From contig NZ_VFSS01000001.1 of NCBI RefSeq assembly GCF_006385795.1, positions 1 to 64,000 on the forward strand: a DNA stretch of 64,000 nucleotides, in the 5' to 3' direction. The translations under genes were made by a program, and so were the position numbers. The notes beneath the pieces were generated by a model. That model did no database searches. It was given only the letters and a program-made list of their open reading frames with translations, and was not told where the DNA came from. Origin of the DNA: [Mycoplasma] falconis (GTDB taxonomy: Bacteria > Bacillota_I > Bacilli_A > Mycoplasmatales > Metamycoplasmataceae). Shown piece by piece: positions 19,281-30,969 of this stretch (positions are counted from its first letter, which is position 1; every line of letters begins with the position of its first letter).

Positions 19281-19586
19281 TTAGTTAACAGATTTTAAAC
19301 TAATTTGAACACCAGCTGGTAGTTCTAATCTTTTAGCTTTGTCTAGCAAAGTAGCTGAAACATTTTCTAAAACGATTAAACGTTTGTGGGTTCTTGATTC
19401 GAATTGTTCACGAGATTTTTTATTAACGTGAACTGATCTTAAAATGGTAACAATTTCTTTACGAGTTGGTAAAGGAATAGGACCACTTACTTTAGCTTTT
19501 TCTTCTTTAGCAAGAGTTACAACTTTTTTAGCTGCATCTTCTACTAATTGAGCGTCAAAAGCTTTAATTTTGATCTCTAATTTCAT
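19281..19586 (-). CDS. rpsJ: 30S ribosomal protein S10
   Basis: 101 aa from ATG 19586 with GAAGGAGAA upstream; the frame is open further upstream but the family begins MKLEIKIKAFDAQLVEDA. GPIPLPTRK and THKRLIVLEN are typical. It is the first gene of the ribosomal operon and is preceded by a ~110-base leader with a long hairpin. Confidence 0.96.
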   Translation of the reverse strand: MKLEIKIKAFDAQLVEDAAKKVVTLAKEEKAKVSGPIPLPTRKEIVTILRSVHVNKKSREQFESRTHKRLIVLENVSATLLDKAKRLELPAGVQISLKSVN

Positions 19587-19623
19587 AGTTTGTTCTCCTT
19601 CTTCATTAATTGAAGTAACTCCA

Positions 19624-19679
19624 CACAAGTTATCGCTACACGAGATGAACAACTAAGCTCGGCGTATCGTAACCTTGTG
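19624..19679 (-). promoter_or_regulatory. Structured 5' leader of the S10 operon
   Basis: On the transcribed strand this forms one long hairpin. Outer pairs are CACAAG/CTTGTG (19624-19629 with 19674-19679), then TTA/TAA, CG/CG, TAC/GTA and CGAG/CTCG (19641-19644 with 19658-19661), with small bulges and a 13-nt loop: about 18 pairs. It lies roughly 20 bases after the probable transcription start and about 40 bases before the rpsJ ATG. Position and size fit an autoregulatory ribosomal-protein leader, but no ligand can be assigned from sequence alone. Confidence 0.5.
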
Positions 19680-19704
19680 CTTCTTGGTTGTAGTTGCGTT
19701 AGTA

Positions 19705-19710
19705 ATTATA
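19705..19710 (-). promoter_or_regulatory. -10 box of the S10 operon promoter
   Basis: TATAAT on the minus strand, preceded by TGTT. It is placed so that transcription would start near 19698, about 110 bases before rpsJ. No good -35 hexamer is seen. Confidence 0.55.
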
Positions 19711-19754
19711 AACAAAATTATTTTTTTTGCTTGAAATTTATAAAAATAAATAAA

Positions 19755-19776
19755 AACCGTATATTTATATACGGTT
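19755..19776 (-). terminator. Intrinsic terminator after the broken lipoprotein gene
   Basis: AACCGTATAT/ATACGGTT-type stem, followed on the minus strand by TTTTTATTTATTTTTAT. It ends the lipoprotein transcript before the S10 promoter. Confidence 0.8.
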
Positions 19777-19794
19777 AAGCTTTTAAAAATCTAA

Positions 19795-21351
19795 TTAAGC
19801 TTTTTTAAATCCTGAAATTGTAATTGGGAATAAATATGAACGCATTTTTTTATTTTTTACGTTTTCTGGTGAAACAACTCTTATACTAAAAGTTAAAGTT
19901 CCATTGTTATCATCTGCATCAATGTGTGACCCAGAAACTTCGGCAATCACGTAAAGTTTTTTTCATTCTTCTCTAGTATTATCAATTAAATTGTCTAAAA
20001 TTTCGGTAGCATTTTTAGCCTCAGAAGCTAATATTTTATTTTTATCTTTATAATCTAAATCTAAATGTTTACCGATAACATAAGTATTAAAAGCTTTATT
20101 TAAATTTGATTTGTAATAATTAAAATCATAACTATCTGGTTTATTCTTTTTACCTTGTTGAATTTTTAAATTTCTAGATACGGAAGTCATATTTTCAAAT
20201 TTTTTGTTTAAAAAGTCTTCTAATGTACCAATAGTTAATGTTACTTTTTCAACTAAATGTTTTCTTTTATCAGTTATTCCTTTAATTGGATTAGTAATAA
20301 AAATAACTAAGTTATGATCATAAGACATCGTTTTAATTTTGTCGCTGTTACCATTAAAAATAAAATATAATGGACTATCAATTTTTAAAGTATCTTTGTC
20401 ATATGTGAAATGTTGAGCTAATACTCCGTCGCCTAAATTTTCAACTTTGCTTATTAATTCTGGATTTACACCAATTGAAGAGCTAGCAAGCAATGATCTA
20501 AAAGCTTTATTGTTTTCAGAACCTCTTTCATCATCTTCTGGATTTATTTCTTTAATTTTTTGTTCTTCTTCTGGGGTTAATGAAATTTCTTTTATAGCCA
20601 TTAAATCAACCGGTTTAGCTGTATCATTTGGTTCTTCTTTATCTTTATTTTCTTTTGATTTTGAGTCATTATTTTCAGAATTATCTAAATTAGGTTGTTC
20701 GGTATCATTAGTTTTTTTGTTATCTTCTGTCCATTGTTTTGGTTGTTCTGAAGAATTATTTTCAACTGGTTTAGCAGGTTCATTGTTAGTGTCATCAGTT
20801 TCTGTTGCTTTATTTTCTCCATTAGTATTTGAAGTTTGATTGTCTTCGGTTGAAGTTTTATCATTATCTTCTGGTTTTGCGTCAGTTTTTGGTTGATCAT
20901 CTTTATCTTTTTAATCATTATCACCAGTTGGTTTTATATCAGAATTTTGATTTGGTTCATCTTGTTTTTTAGGATCTTCAACCTTAGAATTGCTATCAAG
21001 ATCTTTTGGATCATCATCATTTTTCTTGTCGGGAGTCGAATTTATTAAATCTTTTACTTGAATTTTAATTTGTTTAAATTCTTCTACTAAACTTTTTAAT
21101 TGTTCAACTTTTTTATCGTCTAAAGTCGTACTTAAAGTTGTTTTAAATTGATTAACTACTTCCTTATTTTCAGCACTTAAATCTTTACCTTCTAAAGTAG
21201 TAATAAGTGGCATAATTTCTGCCTTTAATTCATTAGCAATTTTAATTTGTTTTTCTTTTTCTGATTCACATGAAATAACACATGTTAATGGAATAGCCGT
21301 AACTAAGCTTCCTCCCATTAACGATAAAAATACTTTTCCTTTTTTACTCAT
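19795..21351 (-). pseudogene. Lipoprotein gene interrupted by an in-frame TAA
   Basis: The 519-codon frame has a signal peptide and lipobox (CVISC) behind AAGGAG. Residues 28-95 are helical, followed by a long repetitive linker rich in Asp, Asn, Lys, Pro and Glu. At 20911-20913 an in-frame TAA (codon 147) sits in the linker, in the context D-N-D-stop-K-D-K-D. The same frame then continues without any other stop through more linker (20914-20605) and a folded ~265-residue C-terminal domain to TAA 19795, with TGA as Trp once. One base change (AAA to TAA) explains it. As it stands only a 146-aa lipoprotein would be made. Restart at ATG 20601 is possible but it has no ribosome site. The protein family is not recognised. 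Confidence 0.75.
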
Positions 21352-21373
21352 TTATAATCTCCTTTAATAAAAC

Positions 21374-21410
21374 AAAAGCAAAGAAAGAACTAAGTTCCCG
21401 CTTTGCTTTT
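21374..21410 (-). promoter_or_regulatory. Terminator-like hairpin in the leader of the lipoprotein gene
   Basis: AAAAGCAAAG (21374-21383) pairs with CTTTGCTTTT (21401-21410), and an inner GAAC/GTTC (21387-21390 with 21394-21397) closes a 3-nt loop. Read on the minus strand it is followed by GTTTTATT and then the AAAGGAG ribosome site of the lipoprotein gene starting at 21351. No plus-strand gene ends here that it could terminate, so it lies inside the 5' leader and looks like an attenuator. Confidence 0.6.
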
Positions 21411-21642
21411 ACCTATTTTTGTTTAAATTGGTTATTCACACTATTATTTTAAAATATTTTTACTATTTTTAAAGTTAATAATAATTAAATTTTTTAAATT
21501 TAAAAAGTGCTTACCTGTTTTTACTATATAAACTAAATCGGGCTGATTTGATGTAAAATTGTAATGCTAAATATATTGTTTTATATATAGCTAAATTACT
21601 TAAAAAAATATTAATTTTATAATTCAAAAATAAGGAGAAAAT

Positions 21643-24027
21643 ATGAGTACAACTATTTTCGACGATAAAAAATATCTTGAAAAAATAGATAAATGATTTA
21701 GAGCAGCTAACTACATTAGTGTTGGTCAAATTTATTTAAGAAATAATCCTTTATTAAGAAAACCTTTAACCAAAGATGATGTTAAATTATATCCAATTGG
21801 GCACTGAGGAACAATACCTGGACAAAACTTTATTTATGCTCACTTAAATAGAGTTATTAATAAATACGATTTAAATATGTTTTACATCGAAGGACCAGGA
21901 CACGGTGGACAAGTTATGATTTCTAATTCATATTTAGATGGATCATATAGTGAAATTTATCCAAATATTACCCAAGATGAAAACGGATTACAAAAAATGT
22001 TTAAACGCTTTTCATTCCCTGGCGGTACAGCTAGTCATGCTGCGCCTGAAACTCCTGGATCAATTCATGAAGGGGGGGAATTAGGTTATGCTTTATCACA
22101 TGCAACTGGTGCTATTTTAGATAATCCAGAAGTTATTGCTGCAACTGTTATTGGTGACGGAGAGGCCGAAACAGGACCTCTTGCAGCTGGCTGATTTTCA
22201 AATGTTTTTATTAACCCAGTAAACGATGGAGCTGTTTTACCAATACTTCATTTAAACGGTGGAAAGATTTCAAATCCAACTATTTTATCAAGAAAACCTA
22301 AAGCAGAAGTTGAACTCTACTTTAAAGGTTTAGGTTGAGAACCTATCTTTGTAGAATGAGATCAAGACAAAGATAATATGGAAATGCATGAAATTATGGC
22401 AAAAGCCCTAGATTATGCAGTAGAAAAAATTAAAAATATTCAAAGTAAAGCAAGAAAAAAACCTGCAGATCAAGCAACAAGACCAGTATGACCAATGTTG
22501 GTCGTAAGAACACCAAAAGGTTGAACCGGACCAAAAGAATGAAACGGAGAAGCTGTTGAAGGTTCATTTAGAGCTCACCAAGTTCCTATTCCTGTTTCAT
22601 CATTTAAAATGGATAAAGTTGCCGATTTAGAAGCATGATTAAAATCTTATAAACCAGAAGAATTATTCGATGAAAACGGAACAATTATTCCTGAAATTAG
22701 AGAATTAGCTCCTAAAGGTGAAAGAAGAATGGCAGTTAATCCAATTACTAATGGAGGAATTAATCCTAAATTATTAGATTTAGGTAATTGAGAAGAATTT
22801 GCTTTAGATATTAAAAAACCTGGTGAATTTAAAGCCCAAGATATGGTTGAACTAGGTAAATACATGGCTAAATTAGTTACTTTAAATAAAGATAACTTTA
22901 GAGTATTTGGACCAGATGAAACTAAATCTAATAGACTTTGAGCTTTATTTAACGTTACACAACGTCAATGATTAGAAGAAGCTTCACCTTTATATGATGA
23001 ATGAGTTGGACCCGAAGGAAGAATTATCGATTCACAATTAAGTGAACATCAAGCCGAAGGTTTTCTAGAAGGTTATGTTTTAACTGGACGTCATGGATTC
23101 TTTGCTTCTTATGAATCTTTCTTAAGAGTTGTAGATTCAATGTTAACTCAACATATGAAATGATTAAAAAAATCACTAGAATTACCTTGAAGAAAAGATT
23201 ATCCTTCTTTAAATGTAATCGCAACTTCAACTGCTTTCCAACAAGATCATAATGGTTATACTCACCAAGATCCTGGATTACTAGGACATTTAGCTGATAA
23301 AAGACCAGAATTAATTAGAGAATATTTACCAGCTGATACCAACTCATTATTAGCCGTTATGGAAAAATCATTAATGGAAAGAAATGTAATTAACTTGATT
23401 GTAGCTTCAAAACAACCAAGAGAACAATTCTACACTATTGATGAAGCAAGAGAAATGGTTGAAAAAGGATATAAAGTTATCGATTGAGCTTCAAACGTTA
23501 ATATTAACGAAGAGCCAGATGTTGTTTTTGTTGCTTCTGGAGTTGAGCCAAACTTAGAAACTTTAGCTGCGATTTCAATTATGCATAAAGAATATCCTCA
23601 TTTAAAAATTAGATTTGTTAACGTAGTAGATCTTTTAAAACTAAGATCACCAAAATTAGATCCACGTGGTATTAGTGATGAAGAATTCGATAAGGTATTT
23701 ACCAAAGATAAACCAGTTGTTTTTGCCTTCCATGGTTTCGAAGGATTAATAAGAGATATTTTCTTTGATAGACATAACCATAATTTAATTACTCACGGAT
23801 ACCGTGAAAATGGTGATATTACTACCAGCTTCGATATCCGTCAATTAAGCCATATGGACAGATTCCATATTGCCAAAGATGCAGCTTATGCTGTATATAA
23901 CAATGATGCTAAACCATTTATGGCTAAAATGGATCAAAAACTAGCAGATCATACAGCTTACATTCAAGAATATGGCTACGATATGCCTGAAATTGTTGAA
24001 TGAAAATGAGAAAATATTAACAAATAA
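21643..24027 (+). CDS. xfp: Xylulose-5-phosphate/fructose-6-phosphate phosphoketolase
   Basis: 794 aa, family length. Thiamine-diphosphate enzyme that cleaves xylulose-5-P (or fructose-6-P) with phosphate to acetyl-phosphate plus glyceraldehyde-3-P (or erythrose-4-P). Family segments include [36 protein letters not shown], the cofactor motif [10 protein letters not shown], and GFFASYE and [17 protein letters not shown]. More than fifteen TGA codons encode Trp, so under the standard code it is heavily fragmented. ATAAGGAG precedes the ATG. Acetyl-phosphate would feed acetate kinase encoded at 34709-35893. Confidence 0.97.
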
Positions 24028-24036
24028 TTATTAACA

Positions 24037-24068
24037 AAATAAGAGGGATTTTAATCTCTTTTATTTTT
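24037..24068 (+). terminator. Intrinsic terminator after xfp
   Basis: AAGAG and CTCTT stem around GGATTTTAAT, flanked by A-rich and T-rich arms and followed by TTATTTTTATT. Confidence 0.7.
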
Positions 24069-24138
24069 ATTAAAAAAATATGTTTCATGGTACAATTAAA
24101 CAAGTTAATTAACATAAAAGCGTAGATAGGAGCAAATT

Positions 24139-24348
24139 ATGAAAAAAGATATTCATCCAAAATACAACCAAATTAAAGCAACTTGCTCATCTTGCAATGC
24201 TGAATTTACATTTGGTTCTACTGCTGAAAAAGTAAATTTAGATGTTTGTTCTAGTTGTCACGCATACTACACCGGTAACCGTACAGATGTTAAAGCACGT
24301 GGACGTGTAGAAAGATTCAACAAGATTCTAGAAAAATCTAAAAAATAG
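24139..24348 (+). CDS. rpmE: 50S ribosomal protein L31 (zinc-binding form)
   Basis: 69 aa. MKKDIHPKYNQIKATCSSC, a later CSSCH and YTGN are typical of L31 with four zinc-binding Cys (C+ form). AGGAG precedes the ATG; TACAAT at 24091-24096 is a plausible -10 box. A single-gene unit with its own terminator. Confidence 0.96.
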   Translation: MKKDIHPKYNQIKATCSSCNAEFTFGSTAEKVNLDVCSSCHAYYTGNRTDVKARGRVERFNKILEKSKK

Positions 24349-24362
24349 ACTAATTAGCAATA

Positions 24363-24388
24363 AATCGGGTTAACCCCGATTTTTTTAT
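24363..24388. terminator. Terminator between rpmE and the convergent small-peptide gene
   Basis: AATCGGG and CCCGATT pair around TTAAC, followed by seven T on the plus strand. Confidence 0.85.
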
Positions 24389-24395
24389 TATTTTA

Positions 24396-24638
24396 TTAAG
24401 TTATATAATGAAATCCATAAGCCACATTAGTATCGCCATTATCTCATTTAGCTTGAAAATCTTTTGTTTTAATTTCCCCTGTCGAAGCACTTGCTGCTTT
24501 AACAATTCCAACTATGCCGCTTATGGCGTTTATTGCTACGGGAACTATTGCTAATATAGTAGATAAAATAGCACTAATCGCAAAGCCACCACAAATATCT
24601 TTGGTTTTATCTTCTGACATTTTTGTAAAACCTGTCAT
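24396..24638 (-). CDS. Small hydrophobic peptide with double-glycine motif, unknown
   Basis: 80 aa from ATG 24638 with GGGAGG seven bases upstream. Residues 1-18 are polar and end MSEDKTKDICGG; this fits the double-glycine leader pattern at -12 (hydrophobic), -11 (Ser), -4 (Ile), -2 and -1 (Gly-Gly). Then comes a ~33-residue hydrophobic, Ala/Ile/Gly-rich segment and a polar C-terminal tail with one TGA-encoded Trp. It could be a class II bacteriocin-like peptide, or simply a one- or two-helix membrane protein. No peptidase-containing exporter or immunity gene is adjacent; the nearest ABC exporters (30970-34660) lack a C39 domain. Function unknown. Confidence 0.65.
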
Positions 24639-24711
24639 ATTACCTCCCTTATGTTTTAAGAATAAATCAAAGAATTTAAAAAAATATAGTTTTTAATAAA
24701 AAAGTAAGAAA

Positions 24712-24737
24712 AAAATAGCTCATTAACGAGCTATTTT
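24712..24737 (-). terminator. Terminator after lspA
   Basis: AAAATAGCTC pairs with GAGCTATTTT (10 bp, 6-nt loop). It lies directly downstream of the lspA stop and upstream of the small-peptide gene region, with a T-rich tract on the minus strand. Confidence 0.8.
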
Positions 24738-24742
24738 GATTA

Positions 24743-25411
24743 TTAAAATGAATGATTGGGATCTTGTGGTAAATCATTTGTTTTTGAACTATCAAAAGCA
24801 ACTCCTTGCTCTTTTAATTCAACTGCTTCTGCTTTTGAATTTTTATTCTTTTTATTTTTTAATCATAAAACTAGCATTGTAATTAAAACTGTTAGTCCAC
24901 AAGCACCGGCTCCGCCTGCTAGTCAAACATCTGCAAAATTAAAGGTTCCATAAGGAGCTCAAGGCAGATAAATTATATCTCTCACTGGCCCATATGCCAT
25001 ACGATCATACATATTGCCAAATGCTCCTGCTGCTACAATTGCTAAAAAGACAACAACACCGCGATAAGCTTTATCTTTTAAATAAAAAGAAAAGAAAATT
25101 CCTGCCAAAATAATTACAAAACTAATAATATGCAATAAAGTTAAACTTTTAATTCAACCAACCGTTGTACCATCATGAGCAACTGATTTTCAAATGACAA
25201 AATTACATCATGTTGCAGTTGGTTTAGAAATTCCTTCCACGTATGGTGGAGTTTCACCTTCTCACTTAAAAATATATAATTTAGTTAAAAGGTCAATTAA
25301 AGTAAAACTAATAAAAATCGCAAAAAAGATCGCTAAATTGATAACTACATTTTTCCAGTAAAGTCCTCATCATTTTTTATTAAATAACTTAACTTTATTT
25401 TCCTTTTCCAT
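24743..25411 (-). CDS. lspA: Lipoprotein signal peptidase (signal peptidase II)
   Basis: 222 aa. Aspartyl protease in the membrane that removes lipoprotein signal peptides before the modified Cys. Four membrane segments are visible, and the two catalytic Asp lie in GAFGNMYDRM and FNFADVW, the family motifs. The C-terminus has a polar ~40-residue extension. Eight or more TGA codons encode Trp, so no long frame appears in the standard code. The start overlaps the end of ileS by 17 bases; this ileS-lspA pairing is common. Its clients include the many lipoproteins in this window. Confidence 0.93.
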
Positions 25412-28070
25412 TAACTACCTCATCACATCTTGAACAAATTGATTCCGATAGATTAAAATCATTAATTTCAAAATGGTTTCAGCATCTTTCACATTTAAAG
25501 CTTTCTTTTTTCTCAATTTTATTTTCAGAGCCGAATTCTACTTTAGCTACCATTAATAATTTAGTTAAAGGTAATGATTTAATAAATTCGTCGTCGCTAT
25601 TAATAGTTACAAAAGCTTCATTTTGTCTTTTAATTTCTTGTTGTTTAATTTTATCTTCAATTAGACGATAAACTTCATCTTTAAGATTGAAAAATGAAGT
25701 TCATTTTTCTTCTAATATTAAGCTTTCTTGTTTATGGGTTAAGAAGTTTAATTTATGAACTGAACTTTCCTTAATAGGGTTATTGTAGTGTTCATAAATA
25801 TCTTCCGCAGTAACCGGCATAATAGGTGCTAATGCTTTTACTAATACTAATAAAAGCTTGTTAAACACAAATTGAACTTGTCTTCTTTCTTTATCATCAA
25901 TTTTATTTAAATAAAGAATATCTTTGGAAATAGAAATGTAATAACTTGAAAAATCGATAATAAAGTTATTAATATCTTTAATTACGTTAACAAAACGATA
26001 TTGTTCGTAATTATTTAACAATTTATTTTCTAAGTTATCAATTCTTTCATTCATTAAAGCATGAATTGAATCTAAATCGTATTCTTTAAAATCAAAATCA
26101 CTTAAAGCACCTAAAATAAATTTAATTGTATTTCTAACTTTCCGATAAATTTCCACATTTTGACTTAATATCTTATCATCAATAGTTACGTCAGCACTAT
26201 ATTCTGAATTTGCAGCTCATAGTCTTAAAATATCAGCTCCGTATTTATTAACAACGTCTAATGGATCTACAACGTTGCCTTTTGATTTAGACATTTTATT
26301 GCCTTTACCATCTAATACAAAACCGTGTGATAATAAAGCTTTAAATGGGCTGTTATTTCTTCAAGCCACTGAATTAATTAAAGAAGAATTAAATCATCCT
26401 CTGTATTGATCTGAACCTTCAAGATATAAATCAAAAGGAGCTTCGATATTACCTGGTGTAACAGAAATAGAAGTAGATCCAGAATCGAATCAAACGTCCA
26501 TAATATCAGTTTCTTTAGTAAAACCTAAACCACGGTATTTTTCTGGTAATAATTCATCGACAGTTTTTTCATATCAAATATCGCTGCCATATTGTTCTAC
26601 TAAATTAATTACATAATCGAAAATTTCATTATCGATAACTGGTTGTTTGTCTTTATCATAAAAAATAATAATTGGAACACCTCAGGTTCTTTGACGTGAA
26701 ATACATCATGATTCACGATTTTCTAACATTAAACTTAAACGTTTTTTAGATCAATCATTATAAGTTTTAACCTTAGCTAAAGCGCCTTGAATATCTTCTT
26801 TAATTGAACTTAAAGAAACAAATCATTGAGGAGTGGCACGATACATAATTGGTAAGTGTGTTCTTCAATCATGTGGATATGAGTGTTTAATCTTTTTAAA
26901 AGCAACTAGTAAGTTATTTTCTTCTAAAAATTTACCAACTAATGGGTTTGCATCATCGTAAAATACGCCGGCAAATTGTAGACCTTTTTCATTTAAAGTC
27001 CCATCGTCTTCAACGTGCATGATTTTTTCAAGATTATATTTATTACCAATTAAAAAGTCATCTTCCCCAAATAAGGGTGCCATATGAACTAAACCGGTTC
27101 CACCTTCAAGGGTAACATGGTGTCCTTCGACAATTGGACAAATTAATTTATTAATTGGACCTTTGTATTTAACATTTAAAAGTTCTTTACCTTTAAATTC
27201 TTTTATAATTTCAAAATCATTTTCTCATTTAGCAACTTCAGCAACTTTTTCTAATAGTTCTTTTGCTAAAACGTAATTTTTATCATTTCTTTTAACTAAA
27301 ACGTAATCAAAATCTTTGTTTATTGCTACACCTGAATTAGCAATTAAAGTTCAAGGAGTTGTGGTTCATATAACGATATAATCACCTTTATTTACATACT
27401 CATTGCCTTCAATAACTGGAAAAGCTACATATAAAGATGGTGAAATATGATCAGCATATTCAACTTCGGCTTCGGCTAAGGCAGATTGAGAAGAAGGAGA
27501 TCAATAAATAGGTTTTAAATCTTTATATATTAATCCATCATTAACCATTTTTTGAAATAGTCTTAATTGTTTAGCTTCAACTTTTTTATCTAAGGTAACA
27601 TATATATCTTTTAAATCAGATAATAAACTTAACTTTTTAAATTGTTCTTTTTGTTTTTCTACTTGACTTAAAGCATATTCAGCACATTTTTTTCTTAAAT
27701 TAACTACAGAAAAATCTTTAGCTGTCATTTTTGCTTCCGATAACATTTTATGTTCGATTGGCAAACCATGAGTATCTCAACCCGCAACATAAGGGGCATA
27801 AAATCCTTGCATAGTTCTAAAACGAACAATAATATCTTTTAAAATTTTATTTAAAGCGTGGCCAACGTGAATATTACCATTTGCATATGGTGGACCATCA
27901 TGTAAAACGAAACTGTTATTGTTTAAATTACGATCTAAAAGTTGACGATATAATTTATCTTCCTCTCATTTAGCAATATATTTTGCCTCTTTTTCACCTA
28001 AATTAGCTTTCATAGAAAATTCAGTTTGAGGCATTAATAAAGTTTGTTTGTAATCTTTTTTTTCTTCCAT
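25395..28070 (-). CDS. ileS: Isoleucyl-tRNA synthetase
   Basis: 891 aa class I synthetase. The HIGH motif appears as HVGH in [19 protein letters not shown] and KMSKS is intact in NKMSKSKGN. An editing (CP1) domain lies between them, and the C-terminus carries Cys pairs of the zinc finger (RCxxCW... CSRC). Many TGA-encoded Trp split it under the standard code. The start at 28070 has TTAGGAG upstream. No T-box (no conserved NGGNACC element) is seen in the ~80-base leader, which holds an ATTATTTTA-type inverted repeat. Confidence 0.96.
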
Positions 28071-28154
28071 AATTACTCCTAATAATAAACAAAGATTATT
28101 TTATTTATAAAATAATATACAAAAATTTTACTATATTTAGTCTTCTTATGTAAA

Positions 28155-28182
28155 AAACTAAATACACCGCGGTATTTAGTTT
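28155..28182 (-). terminator. Terminator after leuS
   Basis: AAACTAAATAC and GTATTTAGTTT pair around a CCGCG-containing loop, followed on the minus strand by a T-rich stretch. Confidence 0.8.
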
Positions 28183-28188
28183 AAATTT

Positions 28189-30600
<2,412 letters not shown>

Positions 30601-30682
30601 AAATACAATTTTACATCAAAGCATCTTTTTAAAAAGAAAAATAAAAGTAGCATTACGCTACTTTTAAAACACTTTCGTGATA

Positions 30683-30757
30683 TGGCTGCCCTTGTTAGAT
30701 TCGAACTAACGCATGGCGGTACCAAAAACCGCTGCCTTTCCGCTTGGCTAAAGGGCA
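30683..30757 (-). tRNA. tRNA-Gln (anticodon UUG)
   Basis: 75 nt with encoded CCA. Acceptor TGCCCTT pairs with AAGGGCA. The anticodon stem GCGGT/ACCGC closes the loop TTTTGGT, which gives UUG. The T-loop is TTCGAAT. Confidence 0.95.
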
Positions 30758-30762
30758 ATTTA

Positions 30763-30846
30763 TGGTGGAGGGGGAGGGATTCGAACCCCCGAACCGTGAG
30801 GAAGTGGGTTACAGCCACCCGCGTTTGGCCGCTTCGCTACCCCTCC
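30763..30846 (-). tRNA. tRNA-Tyr (anticodon GUA)
   Basis: 84 nt with encoded CCA. Acceptor GGAGGGG pairs with CCCCTCC. The anticodon loop CTGTAAC gives GUA, and the long variable arm (class II) is as expected for bacterial tRNA-Tyr. It is separated from tRNA-Gln by 5 bases, so both are processed from one transcript. Confidence 0.95.
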
Positions 30847-30920
30847 GTGCTAATTGCATTTAATATTATATAGTATTTTTTAAAAAGCTTAAATAAAAAT
30901 TTTTACTATTTTTGCAATAA

Positions 30921-30945
30921 AAAACGCAGACCTTGATCTACGTTT
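30921..30945 (-). terminator. Terminator after the ABC exporter pair
   Basis: AAACGCAGA and TCTACGTTT. On the minus strand the arms pair fully with one G-U, while the plus-strand copy would have a C-A mismatch, and T6 follows on the minus strand. It thus acts mainly for the exporter genes. The same arms recur at 43713-43741. Confidence 0.75.
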
Positions 30946-30969
30946 CAATTATTAAATAAATATTAGTTA

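Noticed and set aside
28071..28146. Possible T-box leader of ileS
   Set aside because: No conserved T-box bulge or specifier stem; only an AT-rich inverted repeat is seen.
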